Shown here piece by piece: positions 55,422-63,453 of a DNA stretch of 64,000 nt (its first letter is position 1; every line of letters starts with the position of its first letter). A model generated the notes under the pieces. That model was not told the origin of the DNA and did no database searches. It was given only the letters and a program-made list of their open reading frames with translations. A program made the translations under genes and the position numbers. The DNA is from Xanthomonas campestris pv. badrii (lineage in GTDB: Bacteria > Pseudomonadota > Gammaproteobacteria > Xanthomonadales > Xanthomonadaceae): positions 3,348,001 through 3,412,000 of the forward strand of contig NZ_CP051651.1 of assembly GCF_012848175.1 (NCBI RefSeq), written 5' to 3'.

Positions 55422-57716
55422 TCAGAAGCGGTAGGACAGACTGGCGAACAGCTGGCGCGGTGCGATCAGCTGGTACGAGCCGGAACTCTCGTTGGGAAAC
55501 ACCGCCCCGATCGCATCGTCCTTGTCGAACAGGTTGTAGACCGACAATTGCAGCCGCCCACCGGCAAGAAAGCCGGCATCGCTGCCTTGATACCCGACGC
55601 TGCCGTTGACGATGAAGGTGGCATCCACCTGGTCGGTATTGAGCGTGTCGCCGTAGCGCTTGCCGGTGTATTTGGTGTCGAGGTTGGCGAAGAAGTGCTC
55701 GCCTTCCCAACCGCCGTTGAGGCTGAACATCACCTTCGGCGCATCCGGCACTTCATTGCCTTCCACCCGCACCAAATTGCCGCTGACCGGGCCGAAGTAG
55801 TTGTCCTGGAATTCGGATGTGTTCCAGGTCAGCGACGCACCCAGCCGCCAGCCCGGCGCCGGTTTCCACATGCCGGAGACTTCCGCACCGTAGGTCTGCA
55901 CGTCGCCGACGTTGGCGTAGACGGTGGGGGCCACTACCAGCGGGTCCGGGTCGGTGAGCGCGATGATGCGGTTCTCGTAATCGATCTTGTAGGCCGCGAT
56001 GTAGCCACTCCACTGCGTGGATTCGGCGCGGATGCCGATATCGATGTTGGTGGATTCTTCCGGCGCGATGTCCGGATTGAAGGCACCGGAGGTCAATGCC
56101 AGACGCGGTGCGGAGCTGAAATTTTCCGCGTAGTTGGCAAATACCTGCACGCCCTCGGCGAGCTGGAAGCTGGCGCCGACCTGGGGCTGGAACCAGTCGC
56201 TGTTCTTGATGGTCACATTGCGCCGCACACTGATGTTGAAATCGTCCAGATTGGCGATGCCGTTGTAGTCGCGTTTGACGTCCAGGCCCTTGGCACCGAA
56301 CTCCATGGTCAGCCGGTCGTCCAGCAGGCGCAGCGTGTCCTTGATGTAGAGCTGCTTCACTTCGGTGGAGAAGTGGTTGTCGTAGTAGACGACGATCGGC
56401 AGCGAGCCCTTGAGCAGCGCGCCGGTGGCCGGGTCCAGGTTGTACAGCGGGCGCACCTGGTCGAAGTCGTAGTTTTCGTACCAGGCGCCCACCTCCAGCT
56501 TGTTGTGCTCTGTCTCCCACGACACCGCACCGGTGATGCCATACCGGTCGCCGCCCATGATTTCTTCGCGCCGGGTCATCGCACCGATATTGGTGACGTT
56601 GCCATTGGCATCGACGATCTGCGGGTCGTTGATGGCGATATCGGTACGCCCGGGGGTGCCGGCGATGGCATCGTTGTACAAGCCGGTGGCGGTACTCGGC
56701 GGCGTGCCGCCGACGCCGTAACCGTGCTTGTTTTCGTAGTAGCCGGTGAAGCTGACGCCGATGGCGTCGTTGAACAGGAAATCGCCGTGCAGGCTGAGCA
56801 GCGAATCGCGGCGGCCGTTCTGCCATTCGCTGTAATGCTCGGCATCCACTTCCGGGTTGCCGGTGATGCGCTCGTGCAGATCCCATGCGACCGAACCGTC
56901 GGAGTTGTACGACTGCACGTCGTAATCCTTGCGGTTGTTGTAGATCCAGCCCAGGGTCAGGTGGCCCACGTCCCAGGCCTGGCGGATCTTGGCTTCGAAG
57001 TGATCGCTCTTTTGCGTGGCCGGCTCCATGTCCCACACCCCGCCCTGCGTGCGCGATGCTGAAACATAGGCACTGGGACCACCGTCCCACCACTGCGGCG
57101 TATCCAGACGGACAAAACTGCGCACGAGATCGTCCGAGCCGATGGTCTGGGTGAGATTGCCGCTCCAGGTATCGCCACCCTTGGGCGGAAGACTGGTGTA
57201 GCGGATCGCACCGCCGAGTGCGTGGTACGACGGCTGGGTGACATCGCCCGAGCCGGCCGACACGGTGACGTCGAGCAGGTTCTCGCTGGAGACGTAGCGG
57301 GTGATCGGACCACCTTCGCGGGTGTCGAAGGTCTCGATCGGGATGCCGTCCAGGGTCACACCGATCTGGTTGGCGGAAAACCCGCGGATGGTCATCGAAT
57401 CGCCGAACTCGTACAGCCCGAACGGGTCGGTGGTCTGCACGTTCACGCCGGGCAGGCTGGCCAGCAGTTGTTGCGGTGCCACGCCAGGCACCTGCGCCTG
57501 GATCTCATCCATCGAAATGGAGGCAGTGGTGCGGGTGGAGCCGGTGCCCACCACGCTGACCGCATCCAGCGTGCGCGCGTCCTGCGCCACGGCGGGCAGG
57601 CTGTGTGCGCCGGCCAGCAGCAAGGCCATCGACGCCAGCGTGTGGCGCGAGCGGGTGGTGTTGAGGATGGTGGCGACCGAGGCCGCCAGGTGATCGGTAT
57701 TCAGGCACTTTCGCAT
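55422..57716 (-). CDS. TonB-dependent receptor (siderophore-receptor-like)
   Basis: A 764-residue outer-membrane receptor. The signal peptide ends around SLPAVAQ. The TonB box region is LDAVSVVGTG. The plug has QLLASLPGVNVQTTDPFGLY and YEFGDSMTIRGFSANQIGVT, and the barrel ends PRQLFASLSYRF with C-terminal Phe. ATG 57716 was chosen (MRKCLNTDHLAAS). It is the first gene of the minus-strand set leading into the amine oxidase (113-nt gap) and so may import the substrate. A pair of GGGTAGG sites lies 126-152 bp upstream. Confidence 0.93.
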   Translation of the reverse strand: MRKCLNTDHLAASVATILNTTRSRHTLASMALLLAGAHSLPAVAQDARTLDAVSVVGTGSTRTTASISMDEIQAQVPGVAPQQLLASLPGVNVQTTDPFGLYEFGDSMTIRGFSANQIGVTLDGIPIETFDTREGGPITRYVSSENLLDVTVSAGSGDVTQPSYHALGGAIRYTSLPPKGGDTWSGNLTQTIGSDDLVRSFVRLDTPQWWDGGPSAYVSASRTQGGVWDMEPATQKSDHFEAKIRQAWDVGHLTLGWIYNNRKDYDVQSYNSDGSVAWDLHERITGNPEVDAEHYSEWQNGRRDSLLSLHGDFLFNDAIGVSFTGYYENKHGYGVGGTPPSTATGLYNDAIAGTPGRTDIAINDPQIVDANGNVTNIGAMTRREEIMGGDRYGITGAVSWETEHNKLEVGAWYENYDFDQVRPLYNLDPATGALLKGSLPIVVYYDNHFSTEVKQLYIKDTLRLLDDRLTMEFGAKGLDVKRDYNGIANLDDFNISVRRNVTIKNSDWFQPQVGASFQLAEGVQVFANYAENFSSAPRLALTSGAFNPDIAPEESTNIDIGIRAESTQWSGYIAAYKIDYENRIIALTDPDPLVVAPTVYANVGDVQTYGAEVSGMWKPAPGWRLGASLTWNTSEFQDNYFGPVSGNLVRVEGNEVPDAPKVMFSLNGGWEGEHFFANLDTKYTGKRYGDTLNTDQVDATFIVNGSVGYQGSDAGFLAGGRLQLSVYNLFDKDDAIGAVFPNESSGSYQLIAPRQLFASLSYRF

Positions 57717-57841
57717 GCAATCAAACCCCTGGAGACGTGTAGCGTGCTGAGTGACCGGGCGCTCCCCCGAGACCGGCTGACACCGCAAATGCGGCATGCA
57801 TCGACCATAACCAGCACAGTTCCGCCGTAACCGCGGTGCGG

Positions 57842-57868
57842 AGGGTAGGGTCGGCGCGGGCGGGTAGG
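57842..57868. promoter_or_regulatory. GGGTAGG direct repeat upstream of the second TonB receptor
   Basis: AGGGTAGG at 57842-57849 and CGGGTAGG at 57861-57868 have starts 19 bp apart, the same spacing and orientation as upstream of the Oar-like receptor (46139 and 46158). An inverted CCTACC follows at 57871. It lies between the receptor gene and the divergent HAD gene. Confidence 0.45.
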
Positions 57869-57995
57869 TTCCTACCGAATTCAAAACTCTGAATAGGTCT
57901 GCCGGCGACCTACCTGCGCGGTTTCGGTCATAGCAGGTCTTGCGCGCTTGCCATGCCGCCACGAATCGACAACGCTGCGCAGCCACTGCACAAGC

Positions 57996-58619
57996 ATGCC
58001 TATGCCGCCCGCACTACCGTCTTTGCTGTTGCTCGATTTCGATGGCGTGCTCGCACACTACGCGCGGCCGCGGCGCCTGGCCGCGCTTGCGGCGGCAGCG
58101 GGCTGCGCACCGCAGCGGGTGCACGAGGTGTTGTTCGTGCAGGGCCTGGAGCGCGCCTACGATGCCGGCACGATCGACACGCAGACGTATCTGGCGCAGT
58201 TGAGTCAGGGGCTCGGGCACACGATCGATCGCGCCACCTGGGTCGCGGCCCGCGTCGCCGCCTGCCGCGCCGACCCATCGGTCGTGGCACAGGTGCTGGT
58301 GGTGTCGGCGACCACGGCGGTGGCGGTGCTCACCAACAACGGCCCGCTGATGACGGACGCGATCGAGCGGATCGTGCCGCCGCTGTTCCCGCTCTTGCAG
58401 GGCCGCGTGCTATGCAGCGGCGCACTCGGCGGCCGCAAACCAGCGTTACAGGTGTATGAGCGCGCGCTTGCGCAGCTCGGCGAACGCGCCGAGCGCACAC
58501 TGTTTGTCGACGACCTGTTCGTCAACGTGCGCGGCGCACGCGCGGCCGGCCTGCACGCCGACACGGTGCGCGACGCCCGCGCGTTACGGCGGGTGTTGCA
58601 ACGTCACGGTTTGGGGTAA
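57996..58619 (+). CDS. HAD-like hydrolase
   Basis: A 207-residue haloacid dehalogenase-type phosphatase. Motif I is LLLLDFDGVLAHY (nucleophile Asp), motif II is VAVLTNNG, motif III Lys is in GGRKPALQVYERAL, and motif IV is TLFVDDLFVNVRGARAAGL. ATG 57996 (MPMPPALPS) is preferred over the TTG at 57948. Divergent from the receptor operon. Substrate unknown; small sugar or nucleotide phosphates are usual. Confidence 0.9.
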   Translation: MPMPPALPSLLLLDFDGVLAHYARPRRLAALAAAAGCAPQRVHEVLFVQGLERAYDAGTIDTQTYLAQLSQGLGHTIDRATWVAARVAACRADPSVVAQVLVVSATTAVAVLTNNGPLMTDAIERIVPPLFPLLQGRVLCSGALGGRKPALQVYERALAQLGERAERTLFVDDLFVNVRGARAAGLHADTVRDARALRRVLQRHGLG

Positions 58620-58621
58620 GT

Positions 58622-58642
58622 GTCGGGATTCGGGAATCGGAA
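58622..58642 (+). repeat. GGGATT-type repeat, short single arm
   Basis: GTCGGGATTCGGGAATCGG follows directly on the stop of the HAD gene. It is a short form of the family at 7328. Confidence 0.6.
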
Positions 58643-58727
58643 GCGCCGCAAACCGCAGCGAACGGCGGTACTGCATGCAGCTCCGACGATCAGTGCGCGC
58701 CACCAGACACCACAGCGATGCCTTCAG

Positions 58728-58750
58728 CCCCTCTCCCCTCGGGAGAGGGG
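58728..58750. repeat. CCCCTCTCCC/GGGAGAGGGG hairpin repeat
   Basis: A perfect 10-bp stem with a 3-base loop, followed by TTGGGGTGAGGGTACGG. This is a common dispersed repeat in Xanthomonadaceae. There is no T-run after it, so it is not called a terminator. Confidence 0.7.
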
Positions 58751-58795
58751 TTGGGGTGAGGGTACGGCGGAAGACAAGCAACCCACAGCAGCGAG

Positions 58796-58944
58796 CTTAG
58801 AGCGGCTAACAAAACGTGGCGAGCAGTCGTCAGGTGGGTGTGGGCGGCGCGCAGGAACCGGAGTGTACGAGTGGTACATGCCGATTCCGAGCACCGACCA
58901 CGCCCGCCTGATGGCTGCGCAGTCGGTTTGTTAGCCGCTCTTAG
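58796..58944. mobile_element. 149-bp MITE-like element with 21-bp terminal inverted repeats
   Basis: The ends 58796-58816 and 58924-58944 match as inverted repeats at 19 of 21 positions, with core AGAGCGGCTAACAAA. The inside has no coding frame. The right half, read in reverse, matches 28919-29004. No clear target duplication is visible beyond the TTAG-like ends. A non-autonomous element is the likely nature. Confidence 0.7.
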
Positions 58945-59071
58945 CCCCCAAATCAGGCCAGAACCTCAAAATCAAACGATTGACAGCCCACGCAATCCCG
59001 CCCGCCAGACTGCGCACGCTCACCCCAAGCCACGCCCAATCATCCAGCACTGCGCATGACGCAGGCATCCA

Positions 59072-60298
59072 TCACGACTGCGCGACATGCTCGGCAATCG
59101 CCAGCCGCAAACGCGCCAAACCATCGGCCAGCTCCGCATCGGTGAGAGTGAGCGCCGGCACGAAGCGCAGCACATCCGGCCCCGCCTGCAGCACCAGCAG
59201 CCCGTGCTTGGCCGCCAAGTCGAGGATCGCACCGGCCTGGCCGGCATGCGCCTGCGCCAGCACCGCGCCCAGCATCAGCCCGCGCCCGCGGATCTGCGCG
59301 AACAGCCCGAACTCGGCATTCAATGCCTCCAGCCCCGCGCGCAACGCAGCCGATTGACGCTCCACGTTGGCCGCAATCTCCGGCGAGGCCAGCTTGCGCA
59401 ACGCCACCCGCGCCACCGCCGCAGCCAGCGGATTGCCGCCGAAAGTGGTGCCGTGCGCGCCGAACTGCATGGTCTGCGCCACCTTGGGGCCAGCCAGCAT
59501 CGCACCGATCGGGAAACCGCCGCCCAATGCCTTGGCCAGGGTCACGATGTCCGGCGTCACCTGCTCCTGCCAATGCGCGAACAGGCTACCGGTGCGGCCC
59601 ATGCCGCACTGGATCTCGTCCAGCACCAGCAAGGCCTCATGCTGGTCGCACAGCGCGCGTGCGCGGGCCAGAAAGCCCGGCGCTGCCGGCATCACCCCGC
59701 CCTCGCCCTGGATCGGCTCCACCATCACCGCCGCCACATCGCCAGTGGCCATCGCCGCTTCCAGCGCCGCCACATCGTTGAAATCCACGTAGCGAAATCC
59801 GCCCGGCAGCGGCTCGTAGCCTTCCTGATACTTCGGCTGCGCGGTGGCGGTGACCGACGCCAGCGTGCGGCCGTGGAAACTGCCGCGGAAGGTGACGATC
59901 ACGCGCCGCTCCGGTGGGCGGCCCTGGTCGCTGGCCCACTTGCGCACCAGCTTGATCGCCGCTTCATTGGCTTCGGTGCCGGAATTGCACAGGAACACCT
60001 TCTCGGCGAAGCGCGAGGCGCCCACCAGTTCTTCGGCCAGCTTCAATGGCGGCGCGCTGTAGAAGATGTTGCTGGTGTGCCACAGCTTGCCGGCCTGCTC
60101 GGTGAGCGCGGCCACCAGGTCCGGATCGTTATGGCCCAGCCCGCTGACGGCGATGCCCGAGGACAGGTCCAGATACTCGCGCCCGGCATCGTCCCACACG
60201 CGACTGCCCTGCCCACGCTCCAGCACCACCTGGCGCGGGCGATAGACCGGCAGGTAGTAGTGCGCAAGGGACAGGGGCGAATCGGCAGCGGTGCTCAT
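59072..60298 (-). CDS. argD: Acetylornithine/succinylornithine-type aminotransferase
   Basis: A 408-residue class III PLP aminotransferase. It begins MSTAADSPLSLAHYYLPVYR. It holds SGIAVSGLGHNDPDLVAAL, LCNSGTEANEAAIKLVRKWA, LVLDEIQCGMGRTGSLFAHW and the PLP lysine in IVTLAKALGGGFPIGAMLAG. This fits acetylornithine transaminase of arginine synthesis; a catabolic succinylornithine role cannot be excluded by sequence alone. ATG 60298 was chosen as the start. No arg genes are adjacent. Confidence 0.9.
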   Translation of the reverse strand: MSTAADSPLSLAHYYLPVYRPRQVVLERGQGSRVWDDAGREYLDLSSGIAVSGLGHNDPDLVAALTEQAGKLWHTSNIFYSAPPLKLAEELVGASRFAEKVFLCNSGTEANEAAIKLVRKWASDQGRPPERRVIVTFRGSFHGRTLASVTATAQPKYQEGYEPLPGGFRYVDFNDVAALEAAMATGDVAAVMVEPIQGEGGVMPAAPGFLARARALCDQHEALLVLDEIQCGMGRTGSLFAHWQEQVTPDIVTLAKALGGGFPIGAMLAGPKVAQTMQFGAHGTTFGGNPLAAAVARVALRKLASPEIAANVERQSAALRAGLEALNAEFGLFAQIRGRGLMLGAVLAQAHAGQAGAILDLAAKHGLLVLQAGPDVLRFVPALTLTDAELADGLARLRLAIAEHVAQS

Positions 60299-60393
60299 GA
60301 TGATCGGTCGCAGAAGCGGAAGGGGAGCGGGCATTCTCGCGCATTCGCGCGCCTAATGCGGGCAACACACGCATCAATCACGCTCGTTGCCCA

Positions 60394-60861
60394 TTAAAGT
60401 TCGGGCACGAATTCCGGTTCGTAGGTGATCGGAAAATTGACGGATCTAGCGATGAAGCACACGTCGTGGATCTTGTAATGCATTGCTGTCGCAAGTTCGA
60501 TGTCGGTTCCCGCACGAACGGCGATACGCGGACGCAAGGTTGCCGACGTGAAGCGACCCGCACCACTGCTCTCAACTTGGCCGATGCCGAGCGGGCTATC
60601 CGCATAGCCGGTCACGATGATGTTCGCATCCGATGCGTAGTGCAGATACCAAAGCATGTGGCAGGCCGAAAGCGCCGAGAGCAGCAGATCCTCGGGATTC
60701 ATTTTGGCGGGATCACCACCAAGCAACGGGTCGTTGGAACAGTGAATGACGGCTTTGCCCGGAACGGCCACATCCCACGTGCGGTCGTAACCGCGATAGC
60801 TGACCGTGCCTTCGCCCCGGTTGCCCGTCCAGATGACGGAGGACGTGTATCGATGCGTCAT
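60394..60861 (-). CDS. OsmC family protein
   Basis: A 155-residue OsmC/Ohr-fold protein. The first Cys is in DLLLSALSACHMLWYLHY and the second in IHDVCFIARSVNFP, which fits the peroxidatic and resolving positions of the family. A peroxide-reducing role is likely. It is divergent from the gntR gene, and the shared palindrome at 60886-60911 ends 25 bp before its start codon, so that regulator probably represses it. Confidence 0.9.
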   Translation of the reverse strand: MTHRYTSSVIWTGNRGEGTVSYRGYDRTWDVAVPGKAVIHCSNDPLLGGDPAKMNPEDLLLSALSACHMLWYLHYASDANIIVTGYADSPLGIGQVESSGAGRFTSATLRPRIAVRAGTDIELATAMHYKIHDVCFIARSVNFPITYEPEFVPEL

Positions 60862-60885
60862 TGGCTTTCCCCAGGATCATGAGTT

Positions 60886-60911
60886 GTGTATACATGTATA
60901 CATGTATACAC
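60886..60911. promoter_or_regulatory. Operator-like palindrome of three TGTATACA units
   Basis: A perfect 26-bp palindrome. TGTATACA occurs head to tail at 60887-60894, 60895-60902 and 60903-60910. It lies between the start codons of osmC (60861) and gntR (60931), where it would block both promoters. GntR-family proteins commonly bind short palindromes with such TGT/ACA halves. Confidence 0.8.
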
Positions 60912-60930
60912 CACGAGTGAAAGCCCGACA

Positions 60931-61566
60931 ATGGATATTACGAACCAGCTGCGCATTGCCATCTTGGAGGGGAAATACGCTCCCGGGGCGTTGTTGTCCC
61001 AATCGCGTCTCGCCAAGGAATATGCAGTCAGCCGTATTCCGATCCGCGATGCTCTGCTGGTTCTTGCCGCCGACAAACTGGTCGAGGTCGTCCCTGGAAA
61101 AGGCGCGCGAATCATTGTCCTGTCGGCCACGGACCTGACGGAGATATTCGACCTGCGGATCATGCTCGAATGCGACCTCCTGCAGCGCTCCGTGCACAAG
61201 GCCGATGACCAGGCAAAAGCAGAGGTCTTGTATCTGCTCCGGCGGACGTCTCTGGAAGCCGGTAGGCCCGGTTGGCACCAGGGAGACTGGGATTTCCACC
61301 GAGCGCTCTACGCGGCGGCCGGCCGGCCCCGGCAACTGGCAATCGTCGACGACCTGCGCAAGATCTGCGTCCTACAAGCGTCCCGATACACCGCACTGGC
61401 CACCGAAACCCAGCGATGGTTGCGTGATCATGAGGCAATTGCAGAGGCGTACATTGCCGGACGCTCCGATGAAGGCTCAACTTTGTTGGAGGAGCATCTT
61501 CGGCGGTCCTTGGAATGCTTGCTGGCCCTGGCCAACAGCGCGGACAGTGACAACCAGGCTGCCTGA
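60931..61566 (+). CDS. GntR-family transcriptional regulator (FadR/FCD type)
   Basis: A 211-residue regulator with an N-terminal winged helix (MDITNQLRIAILEGKYAPGA, then SRIPIRDALLVLAADKLVEV) and a C-terminal FCD-type helical ligand domain (DLRIMLECDLLQRSV and DFHRALYAAAGRPRQL). ATG 60931 was chosen; the frame extends upstream to 60886 only by translating the operator. Divergent from the OsmC gene, so autoregulation and control of OsmC are likely. The ligand is unknown. Confidence 0.92.
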   Translation: MDITNQLRIAILEGKYAPGALLSQSRLAKEYAVSRIPIRDALLVLAADKLVEVVPGKGARIIVLSATDLTEIFDLRIMLECDLLQRSVHKADDQAKAEVLYLLRRTSLEAGRPGWHQGDWDFHRALYAAAGRPRQLAIVDDLRKICVLQASRYTALATETQRWLRDHEAIAEAYIAGRSDEGSTLLEEHLRRSLECLLALANSADSDNQAA

Positions 61567-61679
61567 CCGGCGGTGGCAGGAATCCCGATTTTTGTCCGGC
61601 GCGATCCCTCTTCTCTGGACCGATGGTTCGCGATACCTGCGCGGATGGCCGCCTGCGCCGCGCTCAGTCGACAATCCGC

Positions 61680-62495
<816 letters not shown>

Positions 62496-62628
62496 GGGAA
62501 TCGGGAATCGGGAATCGGGAATCGGGAATCGGGAATCGTAGGAGCTTAGCGCCTTGATCGCCCAACGCGCCCTCAGCTCCCGCAATGCTGCTTTACCCAT
62601 TCCCGATTCCCCACTCCCAATTCCCCGC
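62496..62628. repeat. Paired GGGAATC/ATTCCC repeat with six tandem units
   Basis: Six perfect GGGAATC units in tandem (62496-62537) face an inverted arm at about 62598-62628 (ATTCCCGATTCCCCACTCCC). It fills the gap between the kinase-like gene and the SDR gene. The left arm touches the SDR start codon, so it forms its 5' untranslated region. Confidence 0.85.
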
Positions 62629-62631
62629 CCC

Positions 62632-63291
62632 TCAGGGCTTCGGCCCCTGCCCCTCGTTGTCTTCCCAGTGCAGCACGCGGCGGGTCACGAAGCGGTAGAC
62701 CGGCTTGCCGGTGGCGAACCACAGCTCGCGCACCCAGGAGCGGCGCTTGAGGACGCGGCGTTCCACCGGGGTGATGGCGGCCGGGCAATACATGCGCTTG
62801 TGCTTGAGCAGGTGGCGCAGGTCTTCACGCGCAAGCAGGCGCATCCAGCGCGCGCGTGGGTGGCCGCGCACCGCCAGCTGGAAATCGATCACCGCCGGGC
62901 TGCCATCGTCCTGCACCAGCCAGTTGGCCTCCTTGGCCAGATCGTTGTGCGCCACGCCGCACCGATGCAGCTGCTGCAACAGCCGGCGCGCACTGCGGAA
63001 GTAGGCCAGGTCGCCGCGCGGCGGGCGCTGGTACATCGCATCGCCGGCCAGGTAGCTGCGGTCCAGATGGCGCCCGTCCCAATGCAGCAGGCGTGGCGTG
63101 TGCGGCAGGCCATCCAGCTGCCGCAGTGCCAGCGCTTCGCGCCGCGCCAGCCACCACGCCACACCGCGCAGCAGCCACGGTGCCGCGCTCAGGTCGCGCC
63201 GCACGAATACGCGGCCGGCGTCGCGGATCAGCAGGATGCGCCCGAAGGTATCGGACTTCAGCGGCAGGTTGCCGGCAGGATCGTCGCTCAT
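62632..63291 (-). CDS. Protein-kinase-fold (RIO/phosphotransferase-like) protein
   Basis: A 219-residue protein with a kinase-like catalytic loop: VAHNDLAKEANWLVQDDGSP has the HxDxxxxN pattern and VIDFQLAV replaces DFG. The N-terminal lobe is short, and a nucleotide-binding Lys is not obvious. Similar proteins occur in xanthomonads as putative serine/threonine or small-molecule kinases. ATG 63291 was taken; an in-frame start at 63324 is possible. Substrate unknown. Confidence 0.8.
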   Translation of the reverse strand: MSDDPAGNLPLKSDTFGRILLIRDAGRVFVRRDLSAAPWLLRGVAWWLARREALALRQLDGLPHTPRLLHWDGRHLDRSYLAGDAMYQRPPRGDLAYFRSARRLLQQLHRCGVAHNDLAKEANWLVQDDGSPAVIDFQLAVRGHPRARWMRLLAREDLRHLLKHKRMYCPAAITPVERRVLKRRSWVRELWFATGKPVYRFVTRRVLHWEDNEGQGPKP

Positions 63292-63453
63292 CGCCCATTG
63301 TAGACGGGCGCCCAGCATCGCCACATCGCCAAGGCGGGCGCCGCTGTGCCAAGGGCAGGCAACACCGGGGCGGTTGCAACCTGAGGTGAAGCAAACCGCC
63401 CGATGTGAGCAGGGCGCAAGTCAGTCGTCGCCATGCCCACCTATAATTCGGGA

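Noticed and set aside
58728..58750. Strong hairpin as terminator of the HAD gene
   Set aside because: No T-run follows on either strand, and the sequence is a known type of dispersed repeat.
60886..60930. Earlier start for GntR (MYTCIHVYTT)
   Set aside because: These residues only translate the operator palindrome; the family begins at MDITNQLR.
62496..62537. Six tandem 7-bp units as a possible CRISPR array
   Set aside because: Units are too short, have no spacers, and belong to the GGGATT repeat family.
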